64,000 nt of DNA, from NCBI GenBank assembly GCA_004794655.1, contig SMMW01000005.1, forward strand, positions 806,001 to 870,000, in the 5' to 3' direction. The position numbers and the translations under genes are program-made. The notes under the pieces are model-generated. The model had not been told where the DNA came from, searched no databases, and was given only the letters and a program-made list of their open reading frames with translations. The stretch is from Marisa cornuarietis (taxonomy: Eukaryota; Mollusca; Gastropoda; Architaenioglossa; Ampullariidae). Every line of letters begins with the position of its first letter. The first letter of the stretch is position 1. This document shows positions 23,997 through 35,952 of the stretch, piece by piece.

Positions 23997-24104
23997 TTTA
24001 TTGTGTAAATATCACACGAGACTATGAGTTAAATGCAGACATTTGGGAGCTGAAACTGTCTTACAGCAGAGAATACATGGTTTTGGTCTATAGTTCTGAC
24101 TGCA
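23997..24104 (+). CDS. 108-nt phase-1 exon of the same unassigned gene
   Basis: A strong acceptor (TCCTCCTGTTCCTCGCAG) and a GTCAGT donor, the same hexamer used by gene B exon 11, bound a 36-codon frame, phase 1 to phase 1. After joining to 23341 it reads VYCVNITRDYELNADIWELK, then LSYSREYMVLVYSSDC. The strand pattern suggests part of an Ig-like domain. A degenerate look-alike lies at 25559. Without a spliced donor the frame stops at 24175..24177. Confidence 0.5.
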
Positions 24105-25545
24105 GTCAGTACTGTGCATGCATCATTGCGTGCAGTGGAATTTCCTGGTGGGAATACGGATGTGCATGCATCTTGTGACTGTCTGCCCTCCTGTCTTGCT
24201 TCTTGTCAGATGTCTTCTGTGTATTATAATAATTTTGCTATTTTATTCTCATGGATTGTTTTTTCACATTTATAATTATGTGTTTAAGACGTGTTTGATA
24301 TCTGTGATATTCACTTTGCCTGTTAATAACATTCCATTTTTTTTATCAAATTCTCAAGTTTTTCCCTCCATAATATTTTCTTAAAAAAAATACAGGAATT
24401 TTGTAAATTAACAGAGTTTGTTGAAAGGGCGCATCTGTCAAATGAGAACAGTTTGTAAATGTGTCGTAAAGGTGTAGGTTTTTCGAAGCACCAACTTGAT
24501 ATGAGGGTTTGTTTTTTGTTTTTGTTTTTTTTTGGTGCAAATGTATTATCTCTTATTACCACTCGAAACCTTGCACAAAAAGTAGTGCCGAAAGGAAGGT
24601 TTATGCATTTCCCAGACAGATGTTGCAGGTTCCGACATGTACGTGAAACTGTTTAAAGCCAGAATTAACTCTGTTTCAAATTTTAACGACAGAGGGCGGA
24701 AGTATATCAAGTAACAACAAGGAAACAAAAATAAGAACACCAGCTGCATAAGCGCTAATCTTTGTTTAGTAGAGGCTACATGTCAAGGAGTTAATAATAT
24801 TCGAGGCAGCAGTTCATTAGGGATTCATTAGAGGAACGTGCAGTAGTAATACCTTCATAATTTATTCAGGATACTGCTCGTTTTGAAATGTTACTGGTGT
24901 TTTGCAGAGACTAAACATATGTAGAACAGTAGACATACTAATTGTTTCATAGATATTAATAGATATCGGCAATACAAACCTACTTTAAATTTCAGCATTT
25001 TAATGCAACAGTTTGTAAAACAACCAGTTGCAGAGTGTGCATTCTTCATTGTAATTAACAAATATCGCAAAATTCTGCTGCTACTGCAAGTGAGTGTTGT
25101 TAGTATGTGACCCAGCTGTGTTCGCCAATTAGATGATCTTCATCTTCACCTTTTATCCTTCAGTAATAGTTTAAGTAAGGATGACGACCACATCTGTTAT
25201 GGTTCTTAAGCTATGACACAAGTGCAAGAAAATTTTCATAAATGTAAAGTTTATGAAAACAAGGTGTCTAACGACATTCGATTGTCGAATACTTTCCATT
25301 TACTAAAATTACTTTCGGGAAATAGTATATGTACCCAATCAGATCCAAACTGCAAAGTTACTAGACTTTGAGCAAGACAGAACACCTATTGCTAGGGTGA
25401 CTGAAAAGAAGTATTTATCTGTAATCTGCCGTGCATATTCTTGGGTATATGAAGAAGCATTCAACAGTGCTTACTTTTGGAGACTAAGCATATTCACTAC
25501 ATTTGTTGAGTATGTGTGTAAGCTGTTTCTCTTCTTTGTTTTTTG
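24105..25545. other. Intergenic or intronic, no supported feature
   Basis: Scanned for a membrane exon to follow 24104. The open frame 24118..24384 is hydrophobic but lacks a phase-compatible acceptor. The rest is AT-rich. Confidence 0.4.
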
Positions 25546-25558
25546 TTAACTTCCACAG

Positions 25559-25629
25559 CATACTGTGTAATAACTGAGGTGCAGCATGAGCTCGTGTTAA
25601 ATGTCCTAGTAGTCAAATACAAGTCATAG
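25559..25629 (+). pseudogene. Degenerate duplicate of the 108-nt exon
   Basis: After a good acceptor (TGTTAACTTCCACAG) the phase-1 frame reads YCVITEVQHELVLNVLVVKY, then KS and a stop. It matches YCVNITRDYEL...L...YS of the 23997 exon at about ten positions but has no donor in phase. It is best read as a decayed tandem copy of that exon. Confidence 0.35.
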
Positions 25630-26191
25630 TGTCTTCGTATAATTATTCAATCATTCGGCATTATTTAACACTCAGTTGAATTAATAACATTCTTTTCCAT
25701 AATTTTAATATATGATTTTGTTCGAAACATATTGAAGGATTTGACTAAACGCATTTTCACTAATTAGGAAAATGTTATCATCAAGCAAAGCTGCATTGTC
25801 AGCAGGGCTCCGCTCTTTTTCAAAAATAAGGTGTTCATGGCTTTTGGACATTTTCATTCGCTGATGCCCATAATAAAGTTTGAAAAGCTACACTTTCTAT
25901 TATCATATAAGAAAACGTAGAATCTTGTGATTTTTATAAACATTATACTCGAATTTGAAGACAATATGCTAAATATTTTTGTCTCATTATGGTTATTTGT
26001 TTGAAGAGCACGATAAAACAGTTAACAATATACACGTTGCTACATTCATTTTAAACACAAAAGTGTCATCATATCAAGAAGCCTTGAAATTATGAAGGAA
26101 GGAAATGTGTTCATCGTCTTATGTTCATTTGTTGATCAAAACTTTACTGTACATGGGATGTGCTAAAATAATTTAAAAATTTATTCAGTCA

Positions 26192-27640
26192 ATGGGCATT
26201 ACAATTAGGAACAACACTGCTCTAGAAACACCAAAAACTATTAAACTAATCATTTCCATAAAGAATTGTGCCAAATATTATTCCGAAATATTGACAGAAA
26301 GCACAATCAGGCCCAAATGTTGTGATAAGTGGGAAAACAAAATGGGTGCCCATCTACTCTGGAAAATAATCTTTTCAAAGGTTCAAGGAATAAAAGATAT
26401 CAAACTGAGATGGTTTCAATGCAGAATTACCCATAGAATTCTAGGTACAAACTCCCTGGCAGAATATATGGGGCTAGAAGTTAGTAATAAATGTACTTTC
26501 TGTGGCAATGAAAGGGAGACAATTAAACATCTATTTTGGCGCTGTAAGGTAACCAAACTATTTTGGACAAGTCTAGAAAAGGCAATAAGGGAAAAATGCT
26601 CTAATAATAATAAATTAACACTTAACGAATCTGTAATACTATTTGGATATGAAGCAAACTGTCCAATGGATAATACATTAGAGAATATATTACTAGAAGC
26701 AAAGTTTTTATCTATAAATGTAAATTAGAGAAGAAACAGCCAGACTTAAGAGTTTTTATTCTGCAACTAAATAGAAAATACAAGATTGAGGAATGCAACG
26801 CACTTGTTAACATGAAATTGCAGGAATTTATAATGCACTGGTCTGATTATATGAATCTTATGAGTTTAGCTGGGACTATATAACTTCACAACTTCTAGAA
26901 AACACATAAATGAAGAAGGCATCTCTCCAAGTTTGCAGATTATTTTTATGTTAATATATCGAACTGGTGGAAAGGATAATGAAGAATATGTGGTTACAAC
27001 TTTTATATGATAATGAATATTTGTTGGGTAAGTGACATAGATACCTATGTTTTGAGTCTGAACACAACAAAATTTCTTGATATATAATCACAACAGTGTA
27101 TTTTTTCAGTTAAGTGTGAGCTGCTGTACAGTTTCACTTACATTACAGTGTTGAGTAATACATGTATGACTGATATCTGCGTGAGTAGGTCACAACAATA
27201 TTTTGCATGCAGGGCAGCATAAAAAAAAGTTTGGTAGCTTGATAAAGAGTTGGGTGCCACAAATCTTACCACCTTGCCCGGTGTTGAGATCTTGAAGGCT
27301 CTAATTTTTTCGTTCAGAGTGGTTAACCTGTGACTGATGTATGATGTTTAGTGTAAATTGCATGTCAGCTTGACAGGACTGTTTTATTTAGATGGTTTAA
27401 TATGTGTATGTAACTTAATAATCATACACTTACCCTGTAAACCAGGAACAGTTCTACATTGTAAAGCTTTTTGTAATGGTACATGTGGATACTTTCTTCT
27501 TGTCTCTCTCTCCCTCTCACTTTTCTTTCTTTTAAGTATGGACATTCAACAATGGTGTTCAGTGAAACTGTACTTACCTAATAAAGAAATTGTAAAAAAA
27601 AAAACAAAAAAAACTAATGTCTTTTCTTTAAAAAAAAACA
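26192..27640 (+). mobile_element. L1-like LINE 3' part with zf-RVT domain
   Basis: A 178-codon frame contains LRWFQCRITHRILGTNSLAE, then the zinc-binding CTFCGNERETIKHLFWRC (CX2CX8HX4C), the zf-RVT domain that follows the reverse transcriptase in L1/Tx1-type LINEs. The reading shifts by one base near 26703 and continues in another frame (KCKLEKKQPDLRVF) to a TAA at about 26882. A 3' UTR follows. An AATAAA at about 27580 and an A-rich tail to about 27640 close the element. 5'-truncated and frameshifted. Confidence 0.72.
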
Positions 27641-28105
27641 ACATATAAACAACATAACCTTCACGTACAGATGTTTAAAAAAATCTACCTCCTTTACTCA
27701 TTAATAGGTCATAGTCTTTAAAAATAAACTTAAGAAAATAGAATTAAGCATCAGTGAATCTCTGTTATTAAATCTTTTGTTAAGATTTATTAAGCCTAAT
27801 TCTGCATAATGCGTCATATAAATCTATAGAAAAGCTTTAATTGCTTCTAATCAGACATAGTGTTATGGGGCAATCATGTGTCTGTTATGTAAAATCACAC
27901 ACCAAGGTATACATCTTCACTATTCACTTCACAAAGCACACTGTATGTTCAGATAGCGTAGCGGATTTTTGTTAAATTCTTGAACGTTATTTTTTTCACC
28001 TGCCTAAGTGCCTGCATACCTGTTGAGCTGTCACAGTGCTCATAAATCATCTCGTTTAAACAGAGGAGCAAAAGTCAACGTGTACAGGTCTATACCAAGC
28101 TGTGT
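27641..28105. other. Spacer, no supported feature
   Basis: AT-rich sequence between two LINE fragments. Nothing recognised. Confidence 0.5.
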
Positions 28106-28109
28106 GCTA

Positions 28110-29310
28110 AGCTAAGGCATTCTTGCATGACTGAGTTGTGGATATGTGCACACTGTAAGTACTCAATACACTGTCTTGACGATGCGAAGTTGTTCATTCT
28201 GAACACACTGTATAAACATTTGGAAAAGCCCAAGACTCATGCCAGCCTACTTTTCGCAGATTCTACTTCTGCATCAAATACAGTGCAACTATACCTTCTA
28301 GTTGAGACGGATTTCTGATTGTGTTCTTCCACATCAATTGGTTTTGTGGATAGTGGAGTTTTTGACTTGCAGACAGCAGAGGGTTTATGTAAATAGTCAT
28401 TATTCTCATATTGTTGTTACAAGTATACCGAGTCCCCACAAGGCTGTTGTCTATCACCCCTGTTGTTTATCATGTACATAAACAGCTGCAGAAGTACGGA
28501 GGAGAATAGCTGCCTCATTAAGTTCTCAGATGATACTGCATTGTTGACTTTTTTGCAGGAACATAAGAAAGATCATTGTAATGCCTTAACACATTTTTTT
28601 CAGTGTTGAGACGAGAACTTTCTGGAGTATAAAGTAGATAAACTAAAGAAATAAACATAGACTTCAGGAGAATCAAAGATGATATTGTTGCTTCCAGTGT
28701 GATAGTAACCAAAACCAAAAATAAAATAAAAACCAAAACCAAACCAAAGAAATAATGATAGACTTTAGGAGGATCAAGGAGGATTCTGTTACTCCCAGTG
28801 TGATACACAGTAAGCCTGTTGAAACTAACTCCTTCAGGTATCTGGGAACTATTTTTGATAGCCAGCTCAAATGAAATTTAAACACCAAACACATTGTTAA
28901 ACATGGCCAACAAAGAATGTACCTTCTGCATAAGTTGAATAGTTTTTCAGTTAGTCAAGCAATCTTAGGCCGTTTCTAACAGTCGTTTATTGTCTTCTAT
29001 CTTTTTCATTTGTATGCTGGTTCTGCAGTCTGTCTGTCCATGATAGGAATGGTCTGAACAGTGTTGTCCATATCTGTTCTAAGATAATTGGTACAAAACA
29101 GAGGGATTTAACTTCATTTTGTGATCAACAAATAATCAGGAAAGCTTCCCGCATTTTATAAATACTTGAACATATACTAGCGGGAGAATTTGTATTAACT
29201 AAGTTCAGGTAAATGCTATAGATGCTGCGCCTGTATGTAGAAACAACAGCCACGTTATACCGTTTGTGCCATCTGCAGTCCAGCTGCTCAATCACAGATG
29301 AATTGTCCGT

Positions 29311-29371
<61 letters not shown>

Positions 29372-29595
29372 TGTTGTTTTGTGCATTTGAATGGTCTAGA
29401 TGTAATGTGTTTTTTTAAAGATTGTGTCATTTGCTCATATGTTCCCACTTGCTCATATTTTTTCACACTTTTTCCCACTTGCTCATGTTGTTTTCATTAC
29501 GTATTGTGTAACTGTTCATATATAGTAACTGAGCATCTTCCCATGTTTAAATTGCCCACTGGGGACTAATAAAGTTGGTCATTGTCTTATCAGCG
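28110..29595 (+). mobile_element. Non-LTR retrotransposon (CR1/L2-like) RT pseudogene
   Basis: Reverse-transcriptase motifs occur in order but in shifting frames with stops: LLFADSTSASNTVQ (about 28245), SPQGCCLSPLLFIMYIN (28425), LIKFSDDTALL (28510; the usual FADD is SDD), NSFRYLGTIFDSQLK (28825) and IIGTKQRDLTSFCDQ (29080). A TG array sits in the 3' region at 29312..29370. The element ends GGGGACTAATAAAGTTGG, the same tail type as at 21525. Clearly inactive. Confidence 0.75.
29312..29370. repeat. (TG)n microsatellite
   Basis: About 29 TG units inside the 3' part of the LINE copy. Confidence 0.9.
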
Positions 29596-30700
29596 ACACA
29601 CAACATGTAGGCAGTAGAGAGGGACACTATTGAGGCTTAGTTCCTCTGCATTGAGAAACAACACGACGGTTCCCACTATGTTTGAGTTTTAGACAGTCGA
29701 TATATATTTCCGTTCATCGCTGTGCTCAGTTATGACTGTTATGTTATCGTTTTATCTTTGTGCGGTTTCCCATTTGAGGCCTTAATTAGCGCAAAATACT
29801 CCTTCACGCCATTTTCACTTCCTTGAAACTTGTATGTTGAATACAAGGTCTATATTATGCTTATAATAGTGTGGTAGCATCTTATTAGAGTCCGTTTCAC
29901 AGTATGACATATGCGCTTTAAATCCATGGGTTTTGTTTCATAGCAATAATTTAGTACTATTATAATAAAAGGAAATTATAAATGGCTGCTAGACATGCTT
30001 ATTTACTCCTCTCAGTCATCTTATGTTTGAGCCAGTCTGTGTAAATAAACATGGATTTTGACATTTGTAAACCCCGTAGAAACTTATGATTTTGGAATAA
30101 GTAATTAAACTTGAGTGTATGCGCATGTATCGGGTGGTTTATGAATAAAAGGAGAACGAGAGGTATGTTGTATACCGCACGCATATGTCTGTTCGTGTAT
30201 GTAGTCTTTCAGCCGATCTAATTTCTTCTTCTCACTGTTTCTGACACAGAAGCATCGCAGACACACAGGATTTGTGGAAAGCTGCCGCTGCTCGTTACAC
30301 TTTTCTTAACAGGTAACTGCTGTGATGGATGTTACAGTGTGTGATGTTTCTATTATGAGCACAGATAAAATCGTTTTGACAGGTTTCTAATGCAAGTAAT
30401 GCAAGTGGTAAAGATTTCATGGACATCTTCATAAGAAAGGCCTTGGCTGTCTGTGCTATAGGACCTTTTCCTCTTTACTTGTTACAGGATATTGTGAAAT
30501 AATTTTAAACAAAGAGTATATTTCTAATTTGAACACTTGTCCTAGTGCCCTTTTTATAGCTCTCTTAAAGTCTTAGAGTCCTCCTTAAAGTTCACTAAGC
30601 AGCAAGTTAATTTATCGAGTGCTTTTAATCACACCAACCTTCGGAAATTTCTTTCATTTGTTAGTTTATGTGTTTCTGTAATGCTTTTTAAAATGTATTT
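29596..30700. other. Intergenic, no supported gene
   Basis: AT-rich. A leader-like frame ending ICGKLPLLVTLFLT before a GTAACT donor at 30313 has no ATG and was not called. Confidence 0.35.
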
Positions 30701-30718
30701 TATAATTTCTTTTCCAGG

Positions 30719-30775
30719 ATTACTCATTGTTACGCTGTTGTAGCAAAGAAGAACGGCTGTTAAAAGGCCCCCTGA
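30719..30775 (+). pseudogene. Possible relic of a receptor tail exon
   Basis: Follows a strong acceptor (TTCTTTTCCAG). TACGCTGTTGT then AGCAAAGAAG resembles the ITIM exon of gene B (TACGCTGTTGT then TGACAAAGAA). The reading YAVVAKKNGC is in the wrong phase and stops at once. It is too short to be sure. Confidence 0.25.
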
Positions 30776-31143
30776 GCACTTAATTTTCCTTTTTAGTATT
30801 ATCTTCACTATTTATTTATTTATTTATTATATTGTAGTCGAATTACACGCAGCATTCTCCACACTGTACGAAAATCAAGTTTCTTTTACTCTTGGGCTTA
30901 CCTACCTCACCTACCAAACCACTTAACCATAGCCAGCACTGACTACGGCGAGAACGGAAGTACTGAAATAGGTATTTTCGAAACAAGAAAGTCGTTAGCG
31001 CTCTTTGAAGCTTAAAACTGTCTCGATGGTTCCAGCTGAAAATTGCAGTGAACTCCATAGTTTTGCTCCACGAGAAACTTGGAACCTGACACTTGCAAAG
31101 CAAAATACACAAAATAAGTTCATGGAGATTAGATAGATTAAAG

Positions 31144-31320
31144 CCGCGGTTCTCAACCTGGGGGGCGCGCCCCCCAAGGGGGGCGCAAGCTGCTGAAAAG
31201 GGGGCCGCAAAGGCGGTCATTTTCTCATATCTCATATAGGTATTAGTGGCTAAGGGGGGCGCGCGGACGTACCTTTATTCGTCTGGGGGGGCGTCACAAG
31301 TAAAAGGTTGAGAAACGCTG
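31144..31320. mobile_element. hAT-type MITE, copy 2
   Basis: 177 bp, flanked by the perfect 8-bp duplication GATTAAAG at 31136..31143 and 31321..31328. It has the same inverted ends (GGTTCTCAACC / GGTTGAGAA) and GC-rich interior as the 18725 copy. Confidence 0.9.
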
Positions 31321-31328
31321 GATTAAAG

Positions 31329-33417
31329 GATCCCTTATTTCTTCTAAAAAGAACAGGTCACCTTCAAAGAGATGCGAAAGAGAATTGCACATTTACGAGA
31401 AGTGTATGCACCAGGGTCTTGGTATATTCAGCGTTTCAAAACACTGAAAAAAAATATTTAGAAACGACGTTAATTCTAGTTATGTAGATGAGGTCTTCAC
31501 TATGCCTTTGGCCTTGAAAGTAGCGCACTGAGCTCGCCTTCATTCGGGGAAATACGCTGCACAAATTCTTCCTGTTCCCGTTCCAAATAATTTGTTCAAC
31601 ACAGTTTTCGCAAGTTTTTGTGAAAAAACAGTAAAACATTGCATCGTTTTTTCAGTCTCTTTTATGTATTTTATTCCTTCTGTATATGCTAACATCATGT
31701 GCCCAATTGTTGTGGTGCTAGCTTGAAAGCTTCTATTTATTGAAGGGCGTATTATTGGGTATTATGCATAATATCTGTTTGGTTTTGCCTATCTGCCTCA
31801 TGAAAATAAAATAAGTATCTACTTTTCAAGTGTGTACCGCTTACTTTTTCTTACATTTTCCCCTGTTCTCTTTGTGTGTATGTGTTGGAGGATGGGTGGG
31901 TGGAAGGTAGAGCGAGGGAATCAAAAGTAATTGTGTGAACAAGATTATTATGTCGCTGCCCGCCACACATAAAATAGACTGTAAGCAGCTGAGTGATGGA
32001 AAGCTGAGCAAAGTAATTTCTATTTTCGTTTCCTTATGTCCTTTCCCTTCCCTTCTTTGCTCCTGTCTTCCTTCTTTCATGTTCCCCCTTTCTTTGATCC
32101 TATAGATCTTTACTTCTTTTTGACGGTTAGCGTCCTGCAGATGTCAGCACAAGAGCTGCATCTAGTGAAAAAGAAGATGTCAGCCCGGCTAAAAGTTTGA
32201 AAAAAGAGGTAAAGAGTTTTTTTTGTTTTGTTTTTCATAGCTGGATGAGAGTTTCAACATACTAATATGTCTATCACTCCAGTATGTTCATAAAAGGAGC
32301 AGAAGGTTTTGGAGTAGAAAGACGTCTCCAAAAGGTTTTAGATGAATAAGTTTATTAGTGGCTGCACATGTAGCTAAAGATCTTTTGTGTAAAGATATCT
32401 GGGAACAGCGCTGGAACAAATGCATTATGCTAAGATTTCTTATTAATTAAATCTTTGGAAGCAATCATATGCAAGATAGAAAACAAAATAACAGTAAATG
32501 TAGTTGTCTTGCTGTTTGTAAAAGTCAGTCCTGTGTTGAGAACAAGGGAGCAGAAGGTTTCCAAAATAAAATTCTTATCAAACCTTGGGATCTCAGTTCC
32601 TTACACCACCTGTAAAGTAGGAGGCAGCTGCTTCCACATCACAAATTTGTTACTTCCTAACAAAACTACTAGTAATTTCTATAAAAGTATAGAAGTAACA
32701 GCTATTGAAGACAACTGTAATAGATAAGAAACTTCGCTATTAACACATAATGAGTTCAAATGAATCGTACAATTACTGTAGAATTATAAGTGTGAACGTA
32801 TTCAAAATTCTTATTTTGTCTGAATATGTTTAGTGTGACCCCTAACACCGATCATCATCAATACGATTACTGCTCTTTGTGCATGTTTAGTCACAGTAAC
32901 ACACATCAGGGGGCTTAAGCTGTGCGAAGATACGTGGAACTATACGCATATCCAAGGGTTTCCATCTCTACATACTGCACACCCATCGGTAATCCTTTTG
33001 TTTCACTTTCACTTGTAGCATTCAGCCTAGAGGGGCTTTGCAAATTGAGTCTTACTCGGCATCTACCGCAATCTGTCCAACGAGCTCATATATTGTCCGT
33101 CATTCAGCCACTTGTTTAAAAGACACATTTTCTGCTGCCCTGCACAGTATTTAAAGTAAGACTTCACATACGAGTTTCCATTTGATGACAGTCACAAATA
33201 GACGTTTGTCGCTGTTGTGCAACTTTATCGACCAATTGCTTACTGATTAAATTCCAGATGAACAGGGAAACTTCTGTCTTAGGTTTTACATATTTCAATG
33301 GGTAATATTATGTGTTGACCTTAGCGGTATATTGGAATACCTACAAAGAGACTCAGTAATATTGGTGGATGAAATGACCCACAGTACAAAAGGCTGAACT
33401 CCACTCTGAAATTTGTC
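31329..33417. other. Upstream region of gene B
   Basis: No firm gene. Two exon-like frames were noted. 32141..32208 lies between CGTCCTGCAG and GTAAAG and reads VSTRAASSEKEDVSPAKSLK. 32527..32727 ends in a stop and contains YTTCKVGGSCFHIT and LLPNKTTSNF. Their phases do not join each other, and no homology is recognised. No TATA box or initiator is obvious before 33418. Confidence 0.35.
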
Positions 33418-33435
33418 ATGATCCAAGTCACAAAG

Positions 33436-33532
33436 ATGAACAACTGTAAGCTGCAACATGATGTCAAAAATCAAGCGCGGATTCTGTGCACAGTGGGTGT
33501 ATTAATTCTTTCTGGTTCATATTTTGTCAGAG
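33436..33532 (+). CDS. Gene B exon 1, signal peptide
   Basis: MNNCKLQHDVKNQARILCTV and then a hydrophobic run (GVLILSGSYFVR) give a long n-region and an h-region typical of a secretory leader. GTAAGT donor, phase 1. The upstream in-frame ATG at 33418 is an alternative start; a stop precedes it at 33370. Confidence 0.75.
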
Positions 33533-35900
33533 GTAAGTAAGGATTTTTTTACAGCTGTTTAGGCACCGTCTAATATTATAACATGCTTACCTGCTGTGAC
33601 AAATTTTAAGCACGGACACATTTCTAAAATAAATCAAACTAAGCCTCAGAGAAAGACAAATGAGCAGTCATGCTAACAATTTCTCGCATTAATTAGAAAC
33701 TCGATAATAATAATAATATGTAGATCACTCTCTCATTGCTGAATAATAATGACAAATGAACATTAAATAACAGACAATGGACAATGAGATGCGTGTAGAC
33801 ACTCTGAACAATACCGTCAGACATTTCTCACCAATTCTTGTCGTAATTTGAGCTAATATGGAGACGACATAGCTGGAGGTAATGGACATCTGGCTTTTCC
33901 ATTTATCTTTGTAGTCATATATCACCACAATCTGTCCTACGATGCGTATTTGTTCAGTGCTAGTTTGCTTGCATATACACCCATGTGTGTACGATTCTGA
34001 GTGAAAGAAATGCTTTGCTTTTTGGTGTTTTCTGTCCGTGACATATAAACATAAACAGGTGACTTAAGGAACTCTTGCAATTTCAGGTATAAGTCTAATC
34101 CCCTGTGGTAAAGCCGGCGTGAGAGAAGTGCTGGCCAACCAAGACACTGTCTTCACCTGCACAGCTGAGGGACGAGTTCAGTGGAGATTAGGATTTGAAG
34201 GCACCGTCGATTCCGAGTTGTTAGCAACATGCGAACAGACGTGTGATGAGATGAATAATATGAATAAGCTGTTTATTGCTAATACAGTAGATGCCCCCTA
34301 TTCGAGTTCTATGACAATTCGAGCAGCAGATCCTCAGAACGTTGTCCAGTTGTTGAAGGGCAGTCTTCAGTGTGTTCTACCGGATGGGACAAACCACGCT
34401 GCATCATCTCGATGTAACCTCAGTTACAGTTGTAAGCAGTTTCACAAAACTATTATTTTATTAAAACGTTGCTGAAGATTTATAAATAATACGTTTTACA
34501 CATTTTACCTTCAAAATATTCCTCATATTTCTTCAAGCCTTTTCTTTACATATTCTTAACCCCGTATTTATAAGCAAGTAAATATTTAGGAGACTGGGAG
34601 AAGAACAAAACGATTTTACAAACGTATTGTCATACCGGGCCGATAACAGTGTCGATCATGTTGGTAGAGAGCGTAAGAGGTTCTTGAAAAAAAGTTAAAA
34701 CAGGAAAACTGAACCAAAGAGGTTGCCAAAGAGATTTTAGAAGAAAGGGTGCTCGGTAGTGTAGTGGTTAAAACACTGTGTTTTCCTCCCTCTCCACCAT
34801 AGGGCAAAATCATCTCTAGGTGGAAACAGTTTCCCGCCATGCCAACCACCAGTTTGTGAAACAAGTTGCAGATTCAGTATATTTGTCAGACTTAAACGTG
34901 GAAATTGGTGCTATTTTAGATGTAGTGTGATATATATATATAAAGTGATAATGCCTGTCGATCAGTCTTCTGTCCAGTAAGGTCATTGAAGCCTTTTTTC
35001 AGTTCCGCCAGAAGGTGTATCATGCACAGCAGTGAATACATCATGGTCCGTGACTGTGTCCTGCCTCATCAGCAGTGTCTACTCCTCACGTGGACTTTAC
35101 ACGTGTCAGCTTCACAGGATCAAACGTGGAGTGAGTAACAAATTAATTAGACCGCAGACAATATCCGTCAACCCATCCACTCCAAACACCCGTCAGACAC
35201 GGTGATGCTGGAGGTGGAGTGAGTCCGTTTAGAACGTCTTTAAAAAAAGTGAAGAGTGGTGCTACAAGTTGTAATAACTATTAATAGATAACACTGCTTG
35301 CAAAAACTCGTCAAAGAAATCTCTTTTGGAGCAAAGCATATTAATATGTTTTGTGTTTAAGAATGTGGCTATATTTTCGTAAGCGTATAAACTTTATTGT
35401 TCCAGAGATAGTTTACTTCAGTATTCATTATACTGACATTCGCAGTTTTTGCCTTGCACAAACTCATAGACTTTAATTTTTATTTTTCTGGCTTTTAATG
35501 TCTTTTTAGTTATTAAATCACTGTTTCGATGTTTGATATATCCTCATCCCTTATTTCCTTTTCGCTGTTATTTCAGTCGAAGAACGAAACTATAGAACGG
35601 ATCAACATGGTGACAACACCGACCACTGAAAAGATTACCAACAATGAAGTGAAGGTGTCAGGCTTATGTCAGTTCAACACAACACTCCCAGCAGAAGAAG
35701 GTCTCTATGGCTTTTATGTCGCGATCTCACCTGGTGGACAGACCTACAATGCAAAGTTAACCGTGGATTTCGAGTGGATTACAAATGGTAAACTACAAAA
35801 CGTAGAGACATCAAATAAGAAGAAAATAAAAACGTTGTCCTTTCTTTTAAACTTTTCAATACATTTATTGCTTCTCACTATTCCTCTCTTTTGTCTCTCA

Positions 35901-35952
<52 letters not shown>

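Noticed and set aside
24118..24384. Hydrophobic frame considered as a membrane exon following 24104
   Set aside because: The CTTGTCAG acceptor at 24209 leads to a stop within seven codons in the required phase.
30257..30312. Second leader-like frame (ICGKLPLLVTLFLT) with a GTAACT donor
   Set aside because: No in-frame ATG after the upstream stop and no matching downstream phase-1 exon.
32141..32208. 68-nt exon-like frame between GTCCTGCAG and GTAAAG
   Set aside because: No partner exon in phase 0 follows, and no similarity to the tails of gene A or B beyond charge.
32527..32727. Frame with YTTCKVGGSCFHIT and a stop
   Set aside because: It looks extracellular in composition, but no compatible donor exon precedes it and no domain is recognised.
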